A DNA stretch of 64,000 nucleotides. It comes from Euzebya rosea. GTDB lineage: Bacteria > Actinomycetota > Nitriliruptoria > Euzebyales > Euzebyaceae. A model generated the notes under the pieces. It did not search any database. It was not told the DNA's origin and was given only the letters and a program-made list of their open reading frames with translations. Shown in pieces: positions 55,867-64,000 of this stretch (its first letter is position 1; the number at the start of each line of letters is the position of its first letter). The stretch is from assembly GCF_003073135.1 (NCBI RefSeq), contig NZ_PGDQ01000013.1, forward strand, positions 124,001 through 188,000, in the 5' to 3' direction. The translations under genes and the position numbers were made by a program.

Positions 55867-57354
55867 ATGGATCTCGACCCGAAGCTGATCGACTGGGTGT
55901 CGCTGACACCGGAGCTGATCCTGCTCACCACCACGTTCGTGGTGCTGCTGACCGAGCCCTTCCTGCCGCGCAACAAGGTCTGGATCGTCAACCCGATCTC
56001 GATCATCGGTGTGCTCGGGTCGCTGGCCGCCGTCATCGGACTGGCCATCGACGGCACCGACCGCCGGTCGTTCGGCAACATGTTCGTCGTCGACAACTAC
56101 GCGCTGCTGTTCAAGGGGTTCTTCCTGGCCGGTGGACTCCTGATCCTCCTGCTCAGCTGGCGGTACTTCCAGGAGATCCGCACCTACCAGGGTGAGTACT
56201 ACTTCCTGCTGCTGGCCTCCTACGTCGGCATGCTGCTGATGCCGTCGGCGCGTGACCTCGTCATGGTCTTCATCGCGCTGGAGATCGTGTCGGTCCCCGG
56301 CTTCGTGATGGCGGGTCTGCGGAAGTTCGACCTGAAGTCCAACGAGGGTGCGCTGAAGTTCTTCCTCTTCGGGGTGCTGTCGGTGGCCGTCCTGCTGTTC
56401 GGCGCCTCGATCGTCTACGGCTTCACGGGGACCACAGACCTGGTCCTGCTGGGCGAGCGCCTCGGCGCCTTCGCCGGCGACCCGATGGTCCTGGCCGCGC
56501 TGCTGTTCGTGATCGTCGGCTTCGGCTTCAAGATCTCCGCGGTGCCGTTCCACTTCTGGGCCCCCGACACCTACGAGGGTGCACCGCTGCCGGTGACCGC
56601 CTTCCTGTCGGTGCTGTCCAAGGCCGCTGGTATGGCCGGCCTGCTGCAGGTCTGCTTCATCGCCTTCGAGCCGTTGGCCGACGTGTGGGCGCCGATCCTC
56701 GCGATCATCGCCATCGTCACGATGACGCTGGGCAACCTGACGGCGATGCAGCAGTCCAACATCGTCCGACTGCTGGCCTACTCCTCGGTGTCCACCGGTG
56801 GGTTCATCCTCGTCCCGTTCGGGATCGTCCAGACGGGCGCTGCCGACATCAACAGCCAGGCCTTCTCCGCGGTGATGGTCTACCTGCTCGTCTACTCGGT
56901 GATGAACATCGGGGCGTTCGCCGTGGTCACCGCGGTGGCCCGCACCCGCCCGGGCAAGCAGATCAGCGACTTCGCCGGGCTGGGCCTGACCCAGCCGGGG
57001 CTGGCCGTCCCGCTGACGTTGTTCCTGGTCGCCCTGACGGGCATCCCGCCGCTGGTCGGTTGGTACGCCAAGTTCGTCATCCTGCTGGCTGTCGCGCAGC
57101 CCCTCAACGCCATCGGTGTCGTGCTGGCCGCGGCGATCGTCGTCAACTCCGTGATCGGCGCCTTCTACTACCTGCGGGTCGCCCGCACCATGTGGATGGA
57201 CGCCCCGCCGGAGGGTGCGGCGCGTGTCCGCCCCGGCGCCCCCCTGTGGGTCGCCATCGGTGGCCTCGCCGTGGCTGCCGTGGTCCTCGGCCTGCTGCCG
57301 CAGGCGTTCGCCGGGTTCGCCGAGATGTCGACGTTGGTCGCTGCCGGCAGCTAG
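55867..57354 (+). CDS. nuoN: NADH-quinone oxidoreductase subunit N (operon 2)
   Basis: The third antiporter-like subunit, 495 residues. It carries VFIALEIVSVPGFVMAGLRK, FKISAVPFHFWAPDTYEGAP and SNIVRLLAYSSVSTGGFILV; the last helix region is GIPPLVGWYAKFVILLAV. It is 95 residues shorter than the operon 1 copy, without its extra N-terminal loop. It is the last gene of the 11-gene set. The next gene (PAP2) starts 62 bp later. Confidence 0.95.
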   Translation: MDLDPKLIDWVSLTPELILLTTTFVVLLTEPFLPRNKVWIVNPISIIGVLGSLAAVIGLAIDGTDRRSFGNMFVVDNYALLFKGFFLAGGLLILLLSWRYFQEIRTYQGEYYFLLLASYVGMLLMPSARDLVMVFIALEIVSVPGFVMAGLRKFDLKSNEGALKFFLFGVLSVAVLLFGASIVYGFTGTTDLVLLGERLGAFAGDPMVLAALLFVIVGFGFKISAVPFHFWAPDTYEGAPLPVTAFLSVLSKAAGMAGLLQVCFIAFEPLADVWAPILAIIAIVTMTLGNLTAMQQSNIVRLLAYSSVSTGGFILVPFGIVQTGAADINSQAFSAVMVYLLVYSVMNIGAFAVVTAVARTRPGKQISDFAGLGLTQPGLAVPLTLFLVALTGIPPLVGWYAKFVILLAVAQPLNAIGVVLAAAIVVNSVIGAFYYLRVARTMWMDAPPEGAARVRPGAPLWVAIGGLAVAAVVLGLLPQAFAGFAEMSTLVAAGS

Positions 57355-57416
57355 CGGGCTGCGTGGTCGCCGAGAAACCGGGCGACGCGAAGGTCACTCT
57401 GCGTTAAGCTAGTGTT

Positions 57417-58163
57417 GTGTTCGTGTTCGCTGGGGTAGCGGTCGAGGTCGTCAACAGCGCGGCCGGCTCCAGCGAGCTGTTCGACGACGTCGTCCTGCTC
57501 GTCTCGACGCTCGACATCTTCAAGGCCGTGGCGGCCATCGCCGTCCTGATCGGGGTGGCCCACCGCCGGTTCGGGACGTTGCTGGACGACCGCTTGACCC
57601 TCGTGCGCGGCGGCGTGGGGCTGCTGGTCGCGACCATGGGTGTGCGGGTCTCACAGGAGTTCCTGCCCTTCCGAGCCCGGCCCCTGATGAACGACTCCCT
57701 GGACCTCGTCACCATCGGTGCGCTGGACGAGGGGTCGCTGGAGTCGCTCCGGACCTCCAGCAGCTTCCCGAGCGACCATGCGGCCCTCATGGCGGCGCTC
57801 GTGGTGCTGGTGTGGTGGATCGACCGACGTGCTGGCTGGTGGCTGCTCGGGTACAGCACGCTGTTCGTGCTGCTGCCGAGGGTCTACATGGGATTCCACT
57901 ATCCAAGCGACATCCTCGTGGGTGCCATGGCAGGTGCGGCGATCACGGCCTTCTGCCTGTGGCTCCCGGTGCCGGCGAGCGCCAACGACCGGGCGCTGGG
58001 TTGGCTGCGGGCCCATCCCTCGCTGTCGCTGGCCATCGGCTTCGTCGCGGCGTACTCGGCGGCAACGCTCTTCTACGACGCCCGTGGACTCCTCGACCTC
58101 GTGCAGGACATCGCCACCGGGACCGCTGCCGAGGACGTCCGCACCGCTGGCGGGCCCCGCTAG
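57417..58163 (+). CDS. PAP2-family membrane phosphatase
   Basis: A polytopic membrane phosphatase of 248 residues, likely acting on lipid or polyprenyl phosphates at the outer membrane face. The three motifs are recognisable: RARPL (Arg88), FPSDHA (118-122, with His121) and RVYMGFHYPSD (Arg155 and His161). About six helices are predicted. The GTG start lies only seven bases after a -10-like TAAGCT (57405-57410), so the mRNA may be leaderless. No strong -35 is evident. It could recycle undecaprenyl diphosphate for wall synthesis, though this is unproven. Confidence 0.87.
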   Translation: MFVFAGVAVEVVNSAAGSSELFDDVVLLVSTLDIFKAVAAIAVLIGVAHRRFGTLLDDRLTLVRGGVGLLVATMGVRVSQEFLPFRARPLMNDSLDLVTIGALDEGSLESLRTSSSFPSDHAALMAALVVLVWWIDRRAGWWLLGYSTLFVLLPRVYMGFHYPSDILVGAMAGAAITAFCLWLPVPASANDRALGWLRAHPSLSLAIGFVAAYSAATLFYDARGLLDLVQDIATGTAAEDVRTAGGPR

Positions 58164-58326
58164 CACTCGCGAGCCACACCGGTCCGGATCCCGGGGGACG
58201 CGGCTGCGGCACGGATTGACCCGAGCTTTACCACCCCGGGGTTTCCGGGGGACCGGTCCTGCATACGCTTGTGGACAGCCCCCGCACGGCGCGGGAGGCG
58301 CGTCCCCACAGGAGTGTGAGCACACG

Positions 58327-59199
58327 GTGTTCAAGTCCGTCAAGACCTTCGTCCTGCTGGCCGGCCTGTCCGGCCTGATGCTGGCCGTCGGGTCCTACTT
58401 CGGCGGTCAGGGGGGCCTGACGATCGCGCTGGTCCTCGCGCTGGCGATGAACGTCGGCTCCTACTGGTTCAGCGACAAGCTGGCCATCCGGATGGCCCGG
58501 GCCGTCCCGGCCGATCCCACCGCGTACCCGTGGTACCACCAGATGGTCGGTGACCTCGCTGCGCGTGCGGGCCAGCCGCTCCCCAGGCTCTTCGTGTCCC
58601 CGTCCCCACAGCCCAACGCCTTCGCGACCGGTCGCAACCCCACCAACGCGGCGGTCTGCGTCAACCAGGGGCTCATCGACATCCTCGACCGCGAGGAGAT
58701 GGAGGGTGTCCTCGCCCACGAGCTGTCCCATGTCTACAACCGGGACATCCTCATCGGCTCGGTCGCAGCCACCCTGGCCACGGCGATCACGTTCATGGCC
58801 CGCTTCGGCCTGTTCTTCGGTCGTGGCGGTCGCGACCGAGAGGGTGGCGGCCTCGGCGCCGGCATCCTGACGATCTTCCTCGCCCCCATCGCCGCGATGT
58901 TGATCCAGTTCGCCGTGACCCGCAGCCGCGAGACCCAGGCCGACACCTCCGGTGCCGAGCTGACCGGCAAGCCGCTGGCGCTGGCGAGCGCCCTGCAGAA
59001 GCTCGACGCCGGTGGCCGTGCCCGCGCACGGCTCGGTGGCACGCCTGCCGAGGCGTCGTCGGCCTTCCAGTCCCTCTACATCTCCGCCCCCTTCGGCGGC
59101 ATGGGCGGCATGGGTGGGCTGTTCCGCACCCACCCGAAGACGGAGGACCGCGTCGCGAACCTCCACCAGATCGCCCAGCGGATGGGCCAGGTCGGCTGA
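58327..59199 (+). CDS. htpX: HtpX-type M48 membrane zinc protease
   Basis: A membrane-bound protease that degrades damaged membrane proteins, 290 residues. Two N-terminal helices are followed by the zinc site HELSH (His131, Glu132, His135) and a second pair of helices. The third ligand Glu202 lies in RSRETQADTSGAEL. The C-terminal segment GGMGGMGGLFRTHPKTEDRV is typical of the family. Translation begins at a GTG. A -10-like TACGCT at 58264-58269 suggests an independent promoter. A perfect 12-bp terminator follows. Confidence 0.92.
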   Translation: MFKSVKTFVLLAGLSGLMLAVGSYFGGQGGLTIALVLALAMNVGSYWFSDKLAIRMARAVPADPTAYPWYHQMVGDLAARAGQPLPRLFVSPSPQPNAFATGRNPTNAAVCVNQGLIDILDREEMEGVLAHELSHVYNRDILIGSVAATLATAITFMARFGLFFGRGGRDREGGGLGAGILTIFLAPIAAMLIQFAVTRSRETQADTSGAELTGKPLALASALQKLDAGGRARARLGGTPAEASSAFQSLYISAPFGGMGGMGGLFRTHPKTEDRVANLHQIAQRMGQVG

Positions 59200-59231
59200 T
59201 CCGGCCCCATCACCGGTCCCCGGACACGACT

Positions 59232-59260
59232 ACGCCCCGCTCCTTCGTGGAGCGGGGCGT
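59232..59260 (+). terminator. Rho-independent-type terminator after htpX
   Basis: A perfect 12-bp G+C-rich stem (59232-59243 with 59249-59260), a TTCGT loop, and a downstream stretch with several T residues. It ends the htpX transcript and may also protect the small convergent gene. Confidence 0.8.
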
Positions 59261-59342
59261 CTGCGTTTCCTCTGTGCGGAGCCCGTGGGCCCGGCGTTGA
59301 CTGCGTGGTCCGCGGTCGGCGTCCCGCGGGAGTGTTCCCTCT

Positions 59343-59501
59343 CTAGCGGGCGGCGTTGCGCATGGCCATGCGCGCCTGGAACAGCTCGTGGGACGACCGG
59401 GACAACGTCGCGAGGTCGGCCTTGGAGGCGCGGAGGTCCTCGTGGGTCCGGAACTTCTGCAAGAGGTTGGAGAACGCGGCGTCGAACATGGGGTTGGTCA
59501 T
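59343..59501 (-). CDS. Small 52-residue protein of unknown function
   Basis: A short gene with strong signals. The ATG at 59501 has GGAGGTGAG immediately upstream (complement of about 59507-59517), one of the best ribosome-binding sites in the window. The 52-residue product begins MTNPMFDAAFSNLLQKFRTH and ends MAMRNAAR. It looks amphipathic and helical, soluble, with a charged middle (EDLRASKADLATLSRSSHEL). No family was recognised. It is convergent with htpX, beyond whose terminator it ends, and lies downstream of yajQ on the same strand but 150 bp away. Confidence 0.7.
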   Translation of the reverse strand: MTNPMFDAAFSNLLQKFRTHEDLRASKADLATLSRSSHELFQARMAMRNAAR

Positions 59502-59651
59502 CACAGCTCACCTCCCGGTGAGGGTTGGGTTTCGGCTTCTTGTTCTTGCTGGAACAAGCGTACTCAGCCGTTCATTCCCAAGCGATGACGCACATGGCCT
59601 GTTGATCATGGCCATTGGGGCTGGTCCGAACGGACCAATCGAAGGTGAACG

Positions 59652-60140
59652 CTACTTGTAGTTCGTGAACCGAAGGGGAAGGTCCTGATCGTTGTTGCGC
59701 AGCAGGGCCTGGACCTCCTGCAGGGCGTCGCGGGACTTGCTGCTCACCCGGATCTGCTCGTCCTGCATCGACGGGGTCACCTTCAGCTTCGACGCCTTGA
59801 TCAGCTTGACCATCTCCTTGGCCTTGTCCTTGGGGATGCCGCTCACCAAGGAGATCTCCAGCCGGTACATGCCGCCCGAGCCCGGCTTGACCTCACCCAC
59901 GTCCAGGGCCTTCTGGCTGAGCTTGCGCTTGACCATCCGCGTCTTGAGCACGTCGAGCGCGGCCTCGACCCGCTCCTCGCTGTTGGCTTCGATCAGGATG
60001 TCCTCGCCGGACCATCGGATGCTGGCGCCCGTCCCCTTGAAGTCGAAGCGCTGCGCGAGCTCCTTGCTGGTCTGGTTCAGCGCGTTGTCGACCTCCTGGC
60101 GGTCGACCTCGGCCACTACGTCAAAGCTGGAATCTGCCAT
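59652..60140 (-). CDS. YajQ family nucleotide-binding protein (UPF0234)
   Basis: A cytoplasmic protein of 162 residues matching the YajQ/UPF0234 family in full. Characteristic segments are the N-terminal SSFDVVAEVDRQEVDNALNQ, FDFKGTGASI, and the C-terminal RVSSKSRDALQEVQALLR. Some family members bind cyclic di-GMP or RNA/nucleotides; which applies here is unknown. The ATG at 60140 begins exactly where homologues do; a longer frame to 60191 is unlikely. Confidence 0.93.
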   Translation of the reverse strand: MADSSFDVVAEVDRQEVDNALNQTSKELAQRFDFKGTGASIRWSGEDILIEANSEERVEAALDVLKTRMVKRKLSQKALDVGEVKPGSGGMYRLEISLVSGIPKDKAKEMVKLIKASKLKVTPSMQDEQIRVSSKSRDALQEVQALLRNNDQDLPLRFTNYK

Positions 60141-60269
60141 GGCCACAGCGTAGTCCGCGGACCGGCCGGGTGGACCATGCACGTCGAACACCGTCGGGGT
60201 GCGGCGACGTGGGTGCGATGGCGTGGGTGTGCGAAGGCCGTGGGGAGGGTGCTACCCTTCTCGACTCCC

Positions 60270-60351
60270 GGTGGGTTGCCCGAGTGGCCAAAGGGAGCGG
60301 ACTGTAATTCCGTCGGCTTAGCCTACGCAGGTTCAAATCCTGCACCCACCA
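60270..60351 (+). tRNA. tRNA-Tyr (anticodon GTA)
   Basis: An 82-base type II tRNA with a long variable arm. The acceptor stem GGTGGGT pairs with ACCCACC, the anticodon loop carries GTA, and the T-arm has GTTCAAATC. The 3' CCA is not encoded. A strong hairpin follows six bases downstream. Confidence 0.95.
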
Positions 60352-60356
60352 CGGAC

Positions 60357-60388
60357 CGAACGCCCCCTCGACCACGAGGGGGCGTTCG
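60357..60388 (+). terminator. Terminator after tRNA-Tyr
   Basis: A perfect 14-bp stem (60357-60370 with 60375-60388) and four-base loop. It probably makes tRNA-Tyr a separate unit from the tRNA-Thr/Met/tuf cluster that follows. Confidence 0.75.
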
Positions 60389-60486
60389 ACGTTCCCGAGG
60401 GTCCGTTCGCACCCGCCCGACCTCACGTGGATCGCCTACTCGATGGCCGCCACGACACGGCTGTGACTGTGGGACAGGTGGCGTAG

Positions 60487-60515
60487 TTGCACGAGGGCGC
60501 TCGAGGGCCGATACT
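60487..60515 (+). promoter_or_regulatory. Promoter of the tRNA-Thr/tRNA-Met/tuf cluster
   Basis: A -35 TTGCAC (60487-60492) and -10 GATACT (60510-60515) are 17 bp apart, a good sigma-70-like match. Transcription would start near 60522, about 30 bases before tRNA-Thr. Confidence 0.6.
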
Positions 60516-60553
60516 CTCCACCTCCCGTGAGGAACGGAATCACGTCCCTCCAC

Positions 60554-60626
60554 GCCCCCCTAGCTCAGTCGGCAGAGCGCTTCCATGGTAAGGAAGAGGT
60601 CAACGGTTCGATTCCGTTGGGGGGCT
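60554..60626 (+). tRNA. tRNA-Thr (anticodon GGT)
   Basis: A 73-base cloverleaf. The acceptor GCCCCCC pairs with GGGGGGC, the anticodon stem CTTCC/GGAAG encloses ATGGTAA with anticodon GGT, and the T-loop is GTTCGATTC. The 3' CCA is not encoded. Confidence 0.95.
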
Positions 60627-60717
60627 CACATCACGACCCAGAGCCATCACAGGCTCGGACAACGACGCTTCCCCGGCGTCGACATACAGACCATCGTGCC
60701 CCTCAGGGGGCCGACAC

Positions 60718-60790
60718 GGCGGCGTAGCTCAGGGGTTAGAGCACTCGGCTCATAATCGAGGTGTCGGTGGTTCAAGTCCACCCGCCGCTA
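60718..60790 (+). tRNA. tRNA-Met (anticodon CAT)
   Basis: A 73-base cloverleaf with anticodon loop CTCATAA (CAT) and T-arm GGTGG-TTCAAGT-CCACC. The acceptor GGCGGCG pairs with CGCCGCT, giving a terminal G-U wobble. It looks like the elongator type; a tRNA-Ile2 with lysidine-modified CAT is less likely but not excluded. CCA is not encoded. Confidence 0.9.
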
Positions 60791-60795
60791 CGACT

Positions 60796-60898
60796 CCCTC
60801 CGGCGGCTCCCGCCGGAGGGTGTGCCCACGACCAGTCGTGGCATCCATCCGAGTCCCCGCCAAGCGGGGCGAATCCGAGCGGCCAGCTCAGGGGCCGC
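60796..60898 (+). promoter_or_regulatory. Structured leader between tRNA-Met and tuf
   Basis: Several hairpins in a row: a perfect 11-bp stem at 60796-60806/60810-60820 with a three-base loop, a CCACGAC/GTCGTGG-type stem near 60826-60841, CCCCGC/GCGGGG at 60855-60869, and GCGGCC/GGCCGC at 60879-60898. The first could process or terminate the tRNA transcript; the rest precede the tuf ribosome-binding site. Confidence 0.5.
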
Positions 60899-60927
60899 GT
60901 CCTCCCGCACAACAGGAGCCTGGAGAC

Positions 60928-62115
<1,188 letters not shown>

Positions 62116-62135
62116 CCAACAGGTTCACCTGGAAC

Positions 62136-62166
62136 CGGGCGGGCGTCCCCATCGGACGCCCGCCCG
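62136..62166 (+). terminator. Rho-independent terminator after tuf
   Basis: A 13-bp perfect stem (62136-62148 with 62154-62166), a five-base loop and a T-rich run (CTTCCGTTTT). It is the most classical terminator in the window. Confidence 0.88.
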
Positions 62167-62203
62167 CTTCCGTTTTCGGTGCGCCCAGCCGACGCACCGG
62201 GCC

Positions 62204-64000
62204 TCACGTCCCCGGGTCCGTGATCGTCACGGTGCCGAAGGACACGTCGGCGTGGTGGGCGATCAGGGCGACGCTGCCCGACAGGTGCCCGTTGCTCGTG
62301 GTCAGCTCCACCTGCCAGGGCGGTTCGGGTTCGCCCTCGGGCCACACCGAGTACTGGTAGGTGGTCTCCACGCCGACGGTGACTGCCCGGGCGTGCATCA
62401 CGTATGGCGTCCCGAACTCGAGCGGCACGTACGTGCGATCCACCGGCGAGCCGCCACTCGCGTACAGCTCGACCCGGCCACCGTTCTGCCAGCGGTACCA
62501 GGTGTAGGCGCCGATGGGCCAGAAGCCGATGCTGGGCTGCTCGCCGGACTCGTTGCTGTGTCCCCGCCAGCGCAGTCCGAGGCCGACCAGCGGCGCACCG
62601 CTCTGCGGGGTCCCGCTGTCGGGCCCCAACCCGTGCACGACGAACGGGACGACGACGTCCATGTTGGTCCAGGTCAGGTCGCCCACCGCGACCACCCGGT
62701 CGTAGCCGAGCTGGCTGGTCCGCAGCGCGCCGCTGGCCGTCGACCACAGGCCGTCGACGACATGTCCGACCGCGCCGATCGCCCCTGCCGTGTCCCAGTC
62801 GACGACGAACGGCATCGGTGCCGTTCCGGCGACACGATCGATGACCACCGATCGCGTCGAGGTGTTGCCGAGGCTGTCGGTCGCGGTCAGGACCACGGTG
62901 TGCTCGCCCGGGGGCAGGAGGGTGTTGTCGATCTCCACGTTGAAGTCGCCGGGGAACTGCAGCCGCCGCAGGTCGGGACCGAGCGACAACGGCTGGCTCG
63001 GCCCGCCGTCCAGGGTGTAGGTCAACGAGGCGACCCCGTCGGGATCGGTGACGTTGCCCAGCACCTCGGTCCAGACCGACGTGGTCCCCGACGCCCCGAC
63101 CTCCTGGTGGTCGCCGTACCAGACGGCGATGGACGGTCCGGCACCCCCTCCCGGTCCGCCGCCGCCTCCACCGCTGGTCGTGAACGTCGCCTCGGCGGTC
63201 GTCGCGTGGTTGCCTGCCGCGTCCCGCCCGCTGACGGTGTAGCGGTACGTGGTGCCAGCGGTCAGGCCGTCGATGTCGAGCAGGTGATCGGTGACCAGCG
63301 CGCCGTCCGTGGCCGTCCCGTCGGCCCCGGGGGCGGCCACACCCCACTCGACGACGCCGGAGGCCGGCTCGTCGGTCGTCCACACGATGGTTGCGGTGGT
63401 CTCGCCCACCGTGACGTCGACGTCGACCATGGCCGGCGGGACCTGATCGCCGCTGGCCGGGCCGCCGCGCACCTCGGCCGGGCCGGTGGTGCCATCGATC
63501 GTGGCCCGGGCCGCGTCGATGGCCGCCCCGGGGTCGCCGTCGACCAGCCCGACGGACACCACCCAGCCCGAACCGGACAGGTGGCGAGCGAGGTTCTCGC
63601 GCCCCAGTCCGAGGACGGTCATGACCTCGTCCATGGCCCGGTAGGAGTCCACCGTGGTGTCGTCGGCGTGCGCAGCCACGAACAACGACCGGCCGGTGGG
63701 ACCGTCGGTGACCACGACGTGCTCGTCCCCGGCCAGGTCCTCCGTCCAGGCCTCGTGCGCGGGGGTCACGACCCCACCCGGCCGGGTGACGGTGTCCAGC
63801 GTCGGGTCGAGGACGCCGCCCGGGGTCCCCTCGTAGAGGAACCAGTACCTCGAGGGAGCCGTCAGGACCTCCATCGTCGCGTGCGTGGGGGTGATGTCCC
63901 ATCGCACCGCCCATCCGTCGCTGGTGGTGGTCTCCAGTGTTGCCCGGAGCGGCCCCGCACCCGACACGACGGTCGTGGCGTTGGTCGCCCCGGGTCGCAG
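62204..64000 (-). CDS. Secreted multidomain protein with Fn3-like and beta-sandwich domains (partial)
   Basis: The open frame runs without a stop to the window edge, so the N-terminus, probably with a signal peptide, lies beyond. About 598 residues are present. An N-terminal part of unknown family is followed by an Fn3/purple-acid-phosphatase-N-like domain (TATIVWTTDEPASGVVEWG through TTYRYTVSGRDAAGNHAT). A Gly-rich linker comes next, then an Ig-like domain (DPDGVASLTYTLDGG; LTATDSLGNTSTRSVVIDR). The last 200 residues look like a concanavalin/LamG-type sandwich. No catalytic residues were recognised. A GTG at 63967 could be a start but is unlikely because the frame continues. Confidence 0.75.
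   Translation of the reverse strand: MRPGATNATTVVSGAGPLRATLETTTSDGWAVRWDITPTHATMEVLTAPSRYWFLYEGTPGGVLDPTLDTVTRPGGVVTPAHEAWTEDLAGDEHVVVTDGPTGRSLFVAAHADDTTVDSYRAMDEVMTVLGLGRENLARHLSGSGWVVSVGLVDGDPGAAIDAARATIDGTTGPAEVRGGPASGDQVPPAMVDVDVTVGETTATIVWTTDEPASGVVEWGVAAPGADGTATDGALVTDHLLDIDGLTAGTTYRYTVSGRDAAGNHATTAEATFTTSGGGGGGPGGGAGPSIAVWYGDHQEVGASGTTSVWTEVLGNVTDPDGVASLTYTLDGGPSQPLSLGPDLRRLQFPGDFNVEIDNTLLPPGEHTVVLTATDSLGNTSTRSVVIDRVAGTAPMPFVVDWDTAGAIGAVGHVVDGLWSTASGALRTSQLGYDRVVAVGDLTWTNMDVVVPFVVHGLGPDSGTPQSGAPLVGLGLRWRGHSNESGEQPSIGFWPIGAYTWYRWQNGGRVELYASGGSPVDRTYVPLEFGTPYVMHARAVTVGVETTYQYSVWPEGEPEPPWQVELTTSNGHLSGSVALIAHHADVSFGTVTITDPGT

Noticed and set aside
46020-57354. Second nuo operon considered as a group 4 [NiFe] hydrogenase or an Mrp antiporter
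   Set aside because: NuoD2 lacks the nickel-binding CxxC pairs, and quinone-site subunits A and H plus separate L, M and N are all present, so it is a complex I.

Overview
The window is about 70 percent G+C, dense with genes, and uses GTG starts and ATGA/GTGA stop-start overlaps freely. Subunit types, cell-wall-binding-2 (CWB2) secreted proteins, Rex-type operators and general style point to a high-GC actinobacterium, plausibly a deep-branching Nitriliruptoria/Euzebya-like lineage. That assignment is inferred from gene content, not from a 16S gene. No insertion sequence, prophage, CRISPR array or plasmid feature was seen.

Layout. (a) 1-4.0 kb: a quaternary-amine/glycine-betaine type ABC importer (permease, ATPase with CBS-like tail, second permease), with its lipoprotein binding protein convergent behind a shared hairpin terminator. 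(b) 4.2-19.6 kb: a mixed block holding a long acyl-CoA dehydrogenase, a PHP-domain/CWB2 exported protein, an orphan PhnH homologue, a sortilin/BNR-propeller exported protein, an HI0933-type flavoprotein, a secreted subtilase, a PPK2 polyphosphate kinase, a CWB2 protein with a duplicated acidic module and an MFS transporter. (c) 19.8-36.5 kb: a complete 14-gene complex I operon nuoA-N, preceded by a Rex operator overlapping a sigma-70-like promoter. An almost identical operator/promoter sits inside the operon before nuoE. A polyprenyl diphosphate synthase (quinone side chain) follows. (d) 37.7-41.2 kb: a lipoprotein, a GHL10-type glycosidase-like protein, an SRPBCC protein and a proline-rich membrane protein, then a gene-free stretch of 435 bp with inverted repeats. 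(e) 41.6-45.8 kb: a divergent pair, a helical-repeat/CHAT cysteine protease and a subtilase without a signal peptide. (f) 46.0-57.4 kb: a second complex I operon of 11 genes (nuoABCDHIJKLMN) that lacks nuoE, nuoF and nuoG and shows no Rex operator. (g) 57.4-62.2 kb: a PAP2 phosphatase, HtpX, a 52-residue small protein, YajQ, three tRNA genes (Tyr, Thr, Met) and tuf. (h) 62.2 kb to the end: a secreted multidomain protein whose N-terminus lies outside the window.

How it works together. The two complex I operons and the polyprenyl synthase form a respiratory core. The 14-subunit enzyme should oxidise NADH and is probably repressed by Rex when NADH/NAD is high. The 11-subunit enzyme has every membrane proton-pumping subunit and the quinone module but no NADH-oxidising module, so it must take electrons from another donor such as ferredoxin, F420H2 or a shared/remote input module. 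The most intriguing accessory locus is the CHAT-protease/cytoplasmic-subtilase pair, which could be a two-protease signalling or conflict module. The evidence for that is architectural only.
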